Below are positions 39,633 to 53,241 of a stretch of DNA of 64,000 bases, in pieces (position 1 is the stretch's first letter; the number at the start of each line of letters is the position of its first letter). A model generated the notes under the pieces. It was not told the origin of the DNA and made no database searches. It saw only the letters and a program-made list of their open reading frames with translations. The position numbers and the translations under genes were made by a program. Source of the stretch: Cotesia glomerata. Its lineage: Eukaryota; Arthropoda; Insecta; Hymenoptera; Braconidae. The stretch spans positions 3,931,666-3,995,665 of the forward strand of contig NC_058164.1 in the NCBI RefSeq assembly GCF_020080835.1, in the 5' to 3' direction.

Positions 39633-42600
39633 TCACGTAGCATTAAAACTACCATTACTACTAGCACTCGGAGCTTCTTCTTTTCCCGAAGACAAATTAA
39701 CCGAAGACATCAAACTAGCGGTACTTAAATTCCCACTCGCACTAGCACTCCCACTCCCACTCCCACCACTCCCACTAGCCTGGCTAACCTCAGTGCAAAT
39801 CCTCTTAGACTCCTTACACCCTTCCCTAGAGCTCTGTTTCCTCTTATGGCTGGAACTCGACTGAGAACTTCTATGCGAGCTCTTCCTATGATAATCTTTC
39901 TCATGCCTATGAGACTCTCGCTTCTTATCCTTAGAACTCCTGGACCCGTCCTTGGACTTAGTCACCGAGGAGCTGGAGGAGGAAGAAGGCGACGAAGACG
40001 AAGAAGTATGAGACTTACTCGTAGACTTACTCTTCCTCTCTTTATCCCTATCTTTCTCTCTATGCCGATCTCTGGAGTCCCTATCATACTTCCTGGAGCT
40101 TTCTTTAGACCTGTGTTTCTCCGGCCTTGTGTTTCTCCACTCAAGATTAACCTCCATTTTCTCCTCAACCTTTTTAACTCCTCCAGTCCCTCCAGTCTCT
40201 CCAGTCCCTTTAGGCTCGGCTTCCCGATTCCTTTCTTTTGCCTCCTCCTCAGCCATCTCAATCAGCGCTTTAAGCGCATTTTCCGTCGCACACTCCCTCT
40301 CAGAAGTAAACGCCTTCATAGTTTCATCAACCAGCAACCTCTCCAACTCGTCAATCTTCTCCTTCTCCTCCTTATCCTCACACTCCTTTATCGCCAACTC
40401 AGCACACTCCTTCTTAATCCTCTCCGCAACTTCCTTAGAAGCCTCCGCGACTCCGTCCCTCAAAGACTGGCAAACTTCTTCAACATCAGTCTTAGATTTA
40501 TAAACAGCAATCTCCAAAGCTTCATCAACAACATCAGTCGCATATTCTTTCCCCGCGGAGCGTCTCGCTACTTTAACATCCTCATCAAGCCTCACACCTC
40601 CATCCTCACACCTTTTCTGAAGAATTTCATCACCCTCAACCTCTCTATCTCCCTCTTTAACCTCTCTTTCTTTCCCCTCCGCTTCTTTAACCTCCAAGCA
40701 AGCTTTAACCTCACCCCCAGAATTCCTCTCTTCCTTCTTCTTCTTCTTCTTCTCCTCCTCACTAGACCTACTCCGCCTCCTGGACTTACTAAGCGACCTC
40801 CTGCGATGCCTATCATCATGCTTCTTAGACCTCCTATCATCATCAGTAGACTTCCTCTTTCTCTCCCCAGAAATATTAACATCCCCCCCATTGCCTCCCA
40901 CCTTCTCCAACTTACTAGTCGAATTTCTCCGTTCCTTTCTCTTGCAATCCCCACTGCGCCTCTCGCGACTCTTATTCCTCTTCCTGCCATGCTGATCAGA
41001 CTTCTTAAGATTCCCCTGATACTCAGCAGCCCGCTCTTTAGCCTTTTTCTCAGCCATGTGTTGCCTATCAGCATTCTCCTTCTGCTCATCCACCAAATCT
41101 TTCTCCTTAAACTGACTACTGTTCTCCGGAATCAAGCGATTGTGTCTCACACTAGAATTACCCCCCGCATCAGGGTAATACTGTTTTAACCTAACATGCC
41201 AAGCGATACTAGACACCGCGGAGACAGTTCGAAATTGATGAATAATATTCCGGGGTAAAAAATAAATATCATTGTCGTACAAATTAATCCGAGCATAACG
41301 AATTCCCTGTCGCCTCAATTGGTTCAATTTAGCGTCTTCAATCCACTGGACACACTGCGAGATCGGCGGCTCGTGCAAATCAAGCTGCAATTGCTCAACC
41401 AGCTCCGGAAAGTCTCCAGCGTAAAACGCGACCACGTCCTTAGTTATTCTGTTGTACTCAGAGGGCTGGCCACCGTGGATAGCCTTAAGAACTCCCACCG
41501 CAGCGGTGGTCATCCGGTCAAGCCCATGGCCTACATGGTCCGCGTGAGCGCGAGTCCGGTCTTCGAACATGTACTCCCTAGCTTCGCTCAATCTCGGTAA
41601 ATATTGGAGATTCCTCAATTCGTTAATTCCCGTTCTGCGTCTTTTACACGGACTCTTGTTTATATCCGCAGTAGGGACCAGCTGCTCGCCCGGACGGATC
41701 CACAAAATAGGTCCGTCATTAGATTCTTGAGGAGTCTCCATTTTTACCACCGACATCGCGCCCCAGGGCATGGTCAGTCTTAAAAAGGGATTCTCCTCCA
41801 ATCTTCGGAGCAGGTCGGGAAAATATCCGCCGACTTCCTCATGGACAGTCCCGACAAGACTGATCTGGTGCAGCGGTCCGTACCGTACGGTTCCATTATT
41901 GTAAGCTTTGTACACGTGCTCTTTGTACTGTAACATAGTCGTGGTCTCAATGTCGCTGTTGCGACCCAAAACTCCGTTTTTTACGGTAAGTGTCGGGTAA
42001 TTGTAAGCCATGTGGTCTAGTAAGTCCGGTAAATACGCTGCGGAATTGTGAACTATTCCCATAACGTGATGCGCATTCCCGTTTTCGTCTTCTCCGAAGA
42101 CTACTTTGAAGAACTCTTGGGTCAGTTCGTCCATTTGCTCCTTTGACAATCCGTCGATCTCGTCTTGGTACATGTGGACGACTGTAGCGCCTCCGTTGGG
42201 GTAAGGTTCTATGTGAATGAATTTTCGGTACTTTAGACCTTCTAATTCTTCATTGTATTTAATCGGTGCGATTCCGGTTATCTGCTGCAGTAATTTGCAG
42301 CTTTTTGTCTCGAGATGCAGGCGAAGGTTCACGTTGGCTGGGTGAGTGAATTCTGAATCTTTGCGCTGGAGTTGGAGAGGAGTCGCGTTGCGATCGCGAC
42401 GGCATTGAACTCCGATGCTGGCTCGTTTTATTTTGCTACGTTTGTAGCAACGGGAGCAGCGATGTCTGTCGGAACTACGGCTGCGTTTCTCGCTGGAGGA
42501 TTTTTCGGGGTGGGACTGGTGGGTGAGGGTCGTTGTGGAGGTCGGTGATGAAGACACGGGTGGACGAGACTCGCAGGAAGTTAGCTTTATTTGAGATTGG

Positions 42601-43028
42601 TCCAGGGTTATTAATGGTTTTTCGTCGATGTTTCTTGGAGTGAGGTCCGGTGGCTCGGTTTTTATCTCGAGCTTCGGAGGAATTGGTGGACTTGAGTCGG
42701 TTTTAGGAAGCTCAGATTTTAGGGAAGGGTTTTCGGGGTTTTCCGGAGAACTTGTCAAGTACTTGGCTTCCATTGTGACTGTTCGGGGGACTGAGTTCTC
42801 GGTTGATGTGAAAGTTGTGTCTGGGCTTAGGGGGTTGGCGGGTACTCGTGGCGGGTAGTCGGGGCTTCGCGGGCTGGTTAGGATGTTGTTGCCGCTGCTG
42901 TGAGGACTCTCTCCGAGCTGGGGAGTTTTGCTCGACACGTTTCCACAGTCTTTTTCGCCGGGCTTGCAGGTGGGAAGCTTGCTAGGGAGGCTTGTTTCTG
43001 CCATTGGTTCGGTGAATGTTGTATCCAC
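39633..43028 (-). CDS. RSBN1-family exon 3 (catalytic domain and C-terminal tail)
   Basis: The acceptor TTCCAG precedes GTG GAT ACA (Val-Asp-Thr). 3,396 nt including the stop. It contains the whole JmjC-like region and the Arg/Ser/Glu-rich tail. Strong codon bias in this exon creates long antisense open frames (for example 39846-41189 on the plus strand) with no gene character. Confidence 0.92.
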   Translation of the reverse strand: MDTTFTEPMAETSLPSKLPTCKPGEKDCGNVSSKTPQLGESPHSSGNNILTSPRSPDYPPRVPANPLSPDTTFTSTENSVPRTVTMEAKYLTSSPENPENPSLKSELPKTDSSPPIPPKLEIKTEPPDLTPRNIDEKPLITLDQSQIKLTSCESRPPVSSSPTSTTTLTHQSHPEKSSSEKRSRSSDRHRCSRCYKRSKIKRASIGVQCRRDRNATPLQLQRKDSEFTHPANVNLRLHLETKSCKLLQQITGIAPIKYNEELEGLKYRKFIHIEPYPNGGATVVHMYQDEIDGLSKEQMDELTQEFFKVVFGEDENGNAHHVMGIVHNSAAYLPDLLDHMAYNYPTLTVKNGVLGRNSDIETTTMLQYKEHVYKAYNNGTVRYGPLHQISLVGTVHEEVGGYFPDLLRRLEENPFLRLTMPWGAMSVVKMETPQESNDGPILWIRPGEQLVPTADINKSPCKRRRTGINELRNLQYLPRLSEAREYMFEDRTRAHADHVGHGLDRMTTAAVGVLKAIHGGQPSEYNRITKDVVAFYAGDFPELVEQLQLDLHEPPISQCVQWIEDAKLNQLRRQGIRYARINLYDNDIYFLPRNIIHQFRTVSAVSSIAWHVRLKQYYPDAGGNSSVRHNRLIPENSSQFKEKDLVDEQKENADRQHMAEKKAKERAAEYQGNLKKSDQHGRKRNKSRERRSGDCKRKERRNSTSKLEKVGGNGGDVNISGERKRKSTDDDRRSKKHDDRHRRRSLSKSRRRSRSSEEEKKKKKKEERNSGGEVKACLEVKEAEGKEREVKEGDREVEGDEILQKRCEDGGVRLDEDVKVARRSAGKEYATDVVDEALEIAVYKSKTDVEEVCQSLRDGVAEASKEVAERIKKECAELAIKECEDKEEKEKIDELERLLVDETMKAFTSERECATENALKALIEMAEEEAKERNREAEPKGTGETGGTGGVKKVEEKMEVNLEWRNTRPEKHRSKESSRKYDRDSRDRHREKDRDKERKSKSTSKSHTSSSSSPSSSSSSSVTKSKDGSRSSKDKKRESHRHEKDYHRKSSHRSSQSSSSHKRKQSSREGCKESKRICTEVSQASGSGGSGSGSASASGNLSTASLMSSVNLSSGKEEAPSASSNGSFNAT

Positions 43029-45164
43029 CTGGAATTATGCAATGTGTGATTTAGATTTTTGTGGTTAGATATTATCAAGTTTGTTGAAGAAAAAGAAAAA
43101 GGTAAATTTTGATTTTCGGGGATTTTTTAAGATTTAAAAAATTTTTTTAAATATTGTAAAAAATATTTTTTTTCTCTTATAAATTGATAGCATTAGATTA
43201 AAATATCAAATTATATTTTATAAATTTCTGAGAATTTGAAAATAAATTGTACAGAGTCTAGAAATGATTTAAATGTATTTTAAATACTAATTGATTATCT
43301 ATATTAAAAAAAATTTGTTTCCAGAATATTCAGATGATAAACTCGGTTTTTTTAGTGAAATTTAGTGTCATTGCAAAGGTATTGAATTTGTGACTTTTCA
43401 AGGTTTTATTTCATTTTCATCGATAGTTAATTTATTATGATAAGTAGGCTGCATTCGAAAATGTACTCTATCTTTAGATACATAATTAAGAAATTACTTT
43501 GTATCTTGTGAATTATTGACATTTTTAAAGATATAAGTTCATCCTGATGTTACACTCACTGAGACCCTTCAATTGAGTACCCGCATGCATTTTGATATAT
43601 TTTTCATATATACAAACATATAATATATATATAAATATATGAAAAATTAATGTGGGTACTCAAATGAAAGCTCTTAAAGAGTGTAACATCGGGATGAGCT
43701 TATATCTTAAAAAACGTCAATATATAAGAAAGTACAGGGCCTTTTAACAAATATCTTGTGAAACATTGACATTTTTAAAGATATAAGCTCATCTCGACAT
43801 TACACTCATCGAGACCTTTCATTTGAGTACCCACATCAATTTTTCATTTATTTTATATATTTATATATTTCACAAATACCATATATATAAAATATATAAA
43901 AAATGCCATGTGGATACTCAAATGAAAGGTCTCGATGTGTGTAACATCAGAATGAGCTTATATCTTTAAAAATGTCAATAATTAAGAACTGACATTGCTA
44001 TCTTGTCAACTAATGATATTTTTAAAAATATAAGCTCATCTCGATATTACACTCATCGAGACCTTTTATTTGAGTACCCACATTAATTTTTCATATATTT
44101 TATATTATATATATATATGAAAAATATATCAAAATTCATGTGGGTACTCAAATGAAAGCTCTTGATGAGTGTAACATCGGGATGAGCTTATATCTTTAAA
44201 AATATCAATAATTAAGAACTGACATTGCTATCTTGTCAACTAATGATATTTTAAAAAATATAAGCTCATCTCGATATTACACTCATCGAGACCTTTCATT
44301 TGAGTACCCACATCAATTTTTCATATATTTATATATTTTATATATATTATATATATGTATATATGAAAAATATATGAAAATACATGTGGGTACTCAAATG
44401 AAAGCTCTTGAAGAGTATAACATCGCAATGAACTTATATCTTTAAAAACGTCAATATTTAAGAAAGTACAGTGCAATTTAATTAAAGTCATTATTTACTA
44501 AATTAAAATTCTAATTTCTTATAATTCACAAGTTACTGCAGTCACGTAGTGACTGCAAGATTGCTGGTTATTATTATTATTTGTATTTATTTTATCTTAA
44601 TAATAAAAGATTTATAATAATAAAAATGTAAACTTTTGTTTTTTTTAATATTAAAAAACAAATAAATTAAGAATTGGATTTCATCCAAAATTATGACTAA
44701 ATATTTTTAATTAATTTATTATTATAAAAATATTTTTTTCATGTTATTAAAAATTCTGATACTGAAATAAATAAACGTGAAAATTTTTAATACTTTTCCA
44801 ACAAATTAATTAATCAAAAAAAAATATATATATTTATAAAACTGCGCATTTAATAAATCTAACTTTAATGAATTAAAGTTTGTATCATAATAAATAACAA
44901 TATAAAGATTTTTAATAAAAAATAGTGTATTAGAACACACTATAAAATAATAAAATAATAAAATAATTAATTAATTACTCACATGTATATTAATAATATC
45001 TCGTGGAGTTTTAACAGGTTCTCTTGCAGTTCCACAATTTGTCTCTATAAAAAAAAATATAAAATAATTAACTTACTCTTATAATTTTACAAAATAATAT
45101 AATAAGTTAGATAAATCAGACATAGTCCAACTAACAAGTAACAACACTCGAGAATATTATTTAT

Positions 45165-45199
<35 letters not shown>

Positions 45200-45772
45200 G
45201 AAAAATCTAACTAGAGTAGAAAAGAGGTTTAGTGGTAAAGCAAAGTATGATTAAAAAAACAAAAAGTTACCATCAGAATCAGTAGTATTAGCACGCGAAA
45301 GGGACGTAGATATATTTGCGTCCTTAACATTCCTATTACCGGACATAATGTTGGGAGATGATGTATCAAACCGTGACTGAGGCATTACGGCAATGTTGAC
45401 AGTCCCACCAGACAGATCTCGATCAGCAGGGCCTTCAGCATTATCGGGATAATTGTACTGGGAATTACTTGGAGGTGAATTTACAAATCCACTGTCATTG
45501 CGCTGGGAAGAAAATAGTCTAGTAGTTGTTGATGACGCCAATGTTAATTCCGTGGGCGTCCCGCTCGACACCGATGTTATTACACTGTTATTATTAACAT
45601 TCAAATCATCACTAATACACTTGTCAGTTATGTCACTTATTAATTTGTCGTGTAGCTCTGTCTTGTCAAATATCACTTTCTTGCAAATAAACTGATTGAC
45701 GTGTTGTTTGGAGTCACTATTGACATCGTGCTGCTCCTTTGACACGGTACTCGTACTCTCTTTGGATGCCAT
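39633..45772 (-). CDS. RSBN1 / KDM9 / DPY-21-family JmjC lysine demethylase (gene span, 3 exons)
   Basis: Exons 45772-45271, 45044-44983 and 43028-39633 join in frame to 1,319 residues ending at TAA. Known relatives (vertebrate RSBN1/RSBN1L, C. elegans DPY-21) are nuclear JmjC demethylases; DPY-21 acts on H4K20me2. The conserved domain spans about residues 410-805. Key residues by analogy with JmjC proteins are the HxD pair in Arg-Ala-His-Ala-Asp-His (H683, D685) and the distal His in Leu-Pro-Arg-Asn-Ile-Ile-His-Gln-Phe (H785), all present. The N-terminus is Ser/Pro-rich, with a short Arg/Cys-rich motif (SDRHRCSRCYKRSKIKR). The C-terminal ~500 residues are Lys/Arg/Glu- and Ser-rich, typical of nuclear low-complexity tails. 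The codon at 43028 is GTG, directly after an acceptor, so it is not a start; the Met at 45772 is. Confidence 0.88.
43298..44567 (+). mobile_element. Helitron, complete copy, plus strand
   Basis: Best-preserved complete element. The 5' end is A|TCTATATTAA with TC at 43298-43299. Four palindromic units follow, then a terminal hairpin GCAGTCAC-GTA-GTGACTGC and CTGG|T at 44564-44567. 1,270 bp, inserted between A and T, in the intron between exons 2 and 3 of the RSBN1-family gene. Confidence 0.88.
44983..45044 (-). CDS. RSBN1-family exon 2 (62 nt)
   Basis: Acceptor TTATAG|AGACAA, donor ACAT|GTGAGT. It adds 21 codons (Glu-Thr-Asn-Cys-Gly-Thr-Ala-Arg-Glu and onward) and turns phase 1 into phase 0, exactly as needed to join exons 1 and 3. 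Confidence 0.8.
45271..45772 (-). CDS. RSBN1-family exon 1 with initiator Met
   Basis: ATG at 45772-45770 opens MASKESTSTVSKEQHD, a Ser/Thr/Asn-rich acidic stretch. The donor is GATG|GTAACT at 45271. The sequence 45773-45900 upstream is less AT-rich and probably holds the 5'UTR and promoter. Confidence 0.82.
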
Positions 45773-45929
45773 CTTGATTTGCTGCTCTACTCTGTAGTCT
45801 GTGGTGTGTCCTATGCCCGCTACTGCTGCTGCCTTTACTTTTCATAACCACCGTTTAGTTTCTACTGGTTTCTACAATTACCTATAGGTCATGCTCAAAT
45901 ATTTAAAATTTATGAAAATAAATTATGAA

Positions 45930-47575
45930 AATTAAGTTAGCCGACATCTAACAATTTTATGAAAATTAATTTAGCATATATTTAATCATTTTCAGAATTT
46001 TATAACAAATAAATTATGGCAAAAAAATTAGAAAGAAAATTGACTTGTAGAAATTTTAAAAAATAAAAAATGCAATTTTTTTAAAATAATTTTTCAAACA
46101 AATTTTTTTGTTAAATAAAATTAAAAAATTGTAGTGACAGCTAACTTTAAAGTCATAAAAATTTTTACAATTTTTTTTATTGAAAAAATTATTACAAAAA
46201 AAACAAATAATTACACGTGTAAAAAACTTTAAAAACTGTAAGTCCAATTTTATAGAAAAATTTTTCTGTTCTAATTTAATTATTAATGTAAAAAAAAAAA
46301 AATCAAAAATTAAAAACGTCGGCTAACTATAGTATCATAAAATTATGACACTAAGTTGACAGATAAAAAAAATATTATTAATATTTTGTGGCAATTTAAT
46401 TAATATAATTTAAATTAGCTGACATTTAAAAATTTTTAGAATTTTTTTTGATTGAATAAATGATTAAAAAAAATTAAAAAAAAAAATTTCACTTGGAAAT
46501 AACTTTAAAAACTGTAAGTGCAATTTTAAAAAAAAATTCTTTTGTTCTAATTTAATTATTTAAAAAAAAATTAAAAACGTCGGTTAACTTTAGTATAATT
46601 TTTTTTTTCAATAATTAAATTAGAACAAAAAAATATTTTTTAAAAATTGCACATAATACTAAAAGTAGCCGACGTTTTTAATTATAAAATTAGAACTAAA
46701 AAATATTTTTTAAAAATTGCACTTATAGTTTTTCAACTTTTTTACAAATGAAAATTTTTTTGTAATGATTTTTTCAATAACAAAAAAAATTCTAAAAATT
46801 TCTAGATGGCTAACTTAATTTTCATAAATTGCACTCACAGTTTTTCAAGTTTTTTACAAATAAAATTTATTTTTTTGTAATAATTTTTTCAATAAAAAAA
46901 AATTCTTAAAATTTTTATTTGTCGGCTAACTTAATTTTCATATTAAATTATTATAAAAAAGTGAAAATTTTTAAAAGCATTTTTTTATTGTAATTTTGTT
47001 ATAAAAATTTTTAAAATTGACAGCTGATGGCTAACTTCAGTTTTACTGAAAATAGGTTACTATTACTCCTGCAATTGGTCAGATCCTTACCGCCGTTTCT
47101 TTTCAAACATTTTCATTGGCTGTCATTGTCGTCGACATGAAAATCGACCAATTATTGCCAGCGTAAAAGTTAATAGTCATTTTTATCAACTCTTTCAATT
47201 CTATTATTTTTTTTATCAAGAATATATATATATTTGCAATAAAAATTATCAAATCAACGGACATGTGTTAAACTTTTGGTTTCATTTTAAAAATTAATTG
47301 GTGCAGAAGAAATATTTAATAAAAAATTGTATTTACAACTTTTTTTTTTGTTTTAACATGTGGATTTATTTTTTTTTAATTTGTTGATTTAAAAAATTCA
47401 GAAAATTAATTTAGCATATATTTGATAATTTTATAACAAATAAATCAGAAAAAAATTGACATGCAGAAATTTTAAAAAATAAAAAATGGAATTTTTTAAA
47501 AATAATTTTTTGGAACAAATTTTTTTATTAAATAAAATCCAAAAATTGTCAAGTGATCGCTAACTTTGATGTCAT
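45930..47575. repeat. AT-rich dispersed repeat field (GTCGGCTAA family)
   Basis: At least six diverged units, in both orientations, each with the motif TTAGCCGACATT or AACGTCGGCTAAC and a shared AAACTGTAAGTGCAATTTT block. Spacing is about 150-200 bp. It lies between the RSBN1-family gene and a Helitron. Confidence 0.7.
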
Positions 47576-47605
47576 TAAATTTATTTTCATTTGAAATAAT
47601 GCAAA

Positions 47606-48790
47606 CTAGCAACTTTGCAGTCACTATGTGACTGCCGTGAATTGTGAACTATAAATAAATAAAATTTTGCTTTATTACACAATGACTTTCGTTAAATTGC
47701 TCTGTAATTTCTTAATTTTTGACGTTTTTGAAGAAATAAGCTCATTTCGATGTTACAATCGTCAAGAGCTTTCATTTGAGTACCCACATGCATTTTTGAT
47801 ATATTTTTCATATATACATATATATTTTGAAGATATAAGCTCATCCCGATGTTATACTCATCAAAAGCTTTCATTTGAGTACCCACATGCATTTTTGATA
47901 TATTTATGATATATACATATATATATATATATATATAAATATATAAAATATAAAATATATGAAAAATTGATGTGGGTACACAAATGAAAGGTCTCGATGA
48001 GTATAACATCGTGATGAGCTTATATATTTAAAAACGTCAATAGTTCACAAGATACAAGGTCACTTCTTAATTATTGATATTTTTAAAGATATAAGCTCAT
48101 CCCGATGTTACACTTATCAAGAGCTTTCATTTGAGTACCCACATGCATTTTTGATATATTTTTCATATATACATATATATTTAGAAGATATAAGCTCATC
48201 CCGATGTTACACTTATCAAAAGCTTTCATTTGAGTACCCACATGCATTTTTGATATATTTATCATATATACATATATATAAATATATAAAATATAAAATA
48301 TATGAAAAATTGATGTGGGTACTCAAATGAAAGGTCTCGATGAGTATAACGTCGTGATGAGCTTATATCTTTAAAAATGTCGATAGTTCACAAGATACAA
48401 GGTCATTTCTTAATTATTGATATTTTTAGAGATATAAGCTCATCCCGATGTTACACTTATCAAGAGCTTTCATTTGAGTACCCACATGCATTTTTGATAT
48501 ATTTATCATATATACATATATATAATATATATAAATATATAAAATGTATGAAAAATTGATGTGGGTACTCAAATGAAAGGTCTCGATGAGTGTAACATCG
48601 GGATGAGCTTATGTCTTTAAAATTGTCAATAATTTACAAAATACAAAGTCATTTTTTAATTATGTATCTAGAGATCGAATGCAACCTAAATACTTATCAT
48701 AAAAAATCGACTATCGGTGAGAATAATATGAAACCTTGATATGAAATCTTGAAGTTACAAATTCAAGTCAAGACCCTCTACAATGATACT
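47606..48790 (-). mobile_element. Helitron, 5'-truncated, minus strand
   Basis: The 3' end is CTAG|T with its last base at 47606, preceded by the GCAGTCACTATGTGACTGC hairpin. The array contains duplicated half-palindromes. The 5' sub-terminal block decays near 48790. Confidence 0.8.
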
Positions 48791-49345
48791 AAAAAATATT
48801 AAATAAATTCATCAGCTAAAACTATTCATTAATTGACAGTTTTATTATTAATATGTACTTACAATTACTAAAAAAAAAAAATGATTACATACAAATAAAA
48901 ATTAATAACTTTAAATGAATGGAAAAGAAATAACAATCGATGCTTATAATTGTCTTTACAACATTTTATTTTATTTTATTTTTTATATAAATTAATTAAT
49001 AATAATAGTAATTGATAACCAACTCATATGGATTCAAAATTATTTTCAAGACAATTACAAAATACTATGAACATACATTAATAACTATTTATCTATCATT
49101 AACTGTAACTGGTGAATAATTAACAAAATATTGAAACAAATAATATTCATCATTTAATTAATAATAATAATCATAATCATAATAAGCTAAAAAAACTATC
49201 AGACATTACAGCAGATTACGTTATCTAATTTAGTGTTGACGTTGTAATTAGCTAACAATTAATATTTATCACATCGTACCTAAATCTACACAATCAAAAT
49301 AAAAATATAAGTTTTATGTATCATTACAATTATTAATCATCATTT

Positions 49346-49376
<31 letters not shown>

Positions 49377-50104
49377 CGTACGATAAGCTGCTGGTTCAAT
49401 TCAGTTACAATTAAATCTACAATTAAATTAAATAATTATCGACAATAATTTTAAACTTAGTTATTCAAACAAGCGTTTTGTTTCATTTTTTTTTCAATCC
49501 ATTGAAATTCAAAATATTTGTTCTAGTTTGTGTCATAATTTTAAATAAGCGTTAAATTAAATATATTGAATAATTTAAAAAATTACTCAATTTAATGACA
49601 AAAATATTAAAAAATAATAAAGTGTAGTATTAAAAAAAATAATAATAATAATAATCGTAATAATTGTTATAATAGACTATTACTATTGGTATTATTGTAA
49701 CCACAATGTACAATTCAGTCTAGACTTTTATCAGTAACACTCACAGCAATAATAATAGTTAATAATATATATTGAATAATTAAATTAATCAAAATAAATT
49801 TAATTTACACTTCGTTGTTCTTCAGCAGAACTAGTAGCTCAATTTGAGTATTTAAAATCCATTAGTTGGTTCAAAAAAAAAATTTAGATTAATTTATTTG
49901 CGATTGAAAATTTTTAGACTTTAAAAATTATTTTTTTTTTTGCCAGTATGTTAAAATTTTTATTAGTAAAAAGTATGAAATATAATTATATGGATAATTT
50001 TCCATTCAGAGATTTCACTAAAGTTTAAACGCTTATTATTGTTATTACTGAGAGAGTAAAAGTTATTTGTTTTGTTTTTTAATTTATTTTTAATTATTTT
50101 CATT
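48791..50104 (-). other. sina: Probable sina 3'UTR / intergenic DNA
   Basis: Repeat-free AT-rich sequence downstream of the sina stop. I could not fix the polyadenylation site; an AATAAA at 50088-50083 is too near the stop to be an obvious choice. Confidence 0.3.
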
Positions 50105-53146
<3,042 letters not shown>

Positions 53147-53241
53147 CTTCTTATTTTTTTTATCTTATGATTTATTTTCAGACCCTTTTTTATTCCTTAA
53201 TTTATAACTCCTGAGTTTTTAATTGATCCTTTTATTTAAAT

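Noticed and set aside
39846..41189. Long plus-strand open frame (447 codons) and several others opposite the RSBN1-family exon
   Set aside because: They mirror the Lys/Arg/Glu/Ser-rich coding strand. They show no domain, no start context and only Leu/Arg/Pro/Ser runs.
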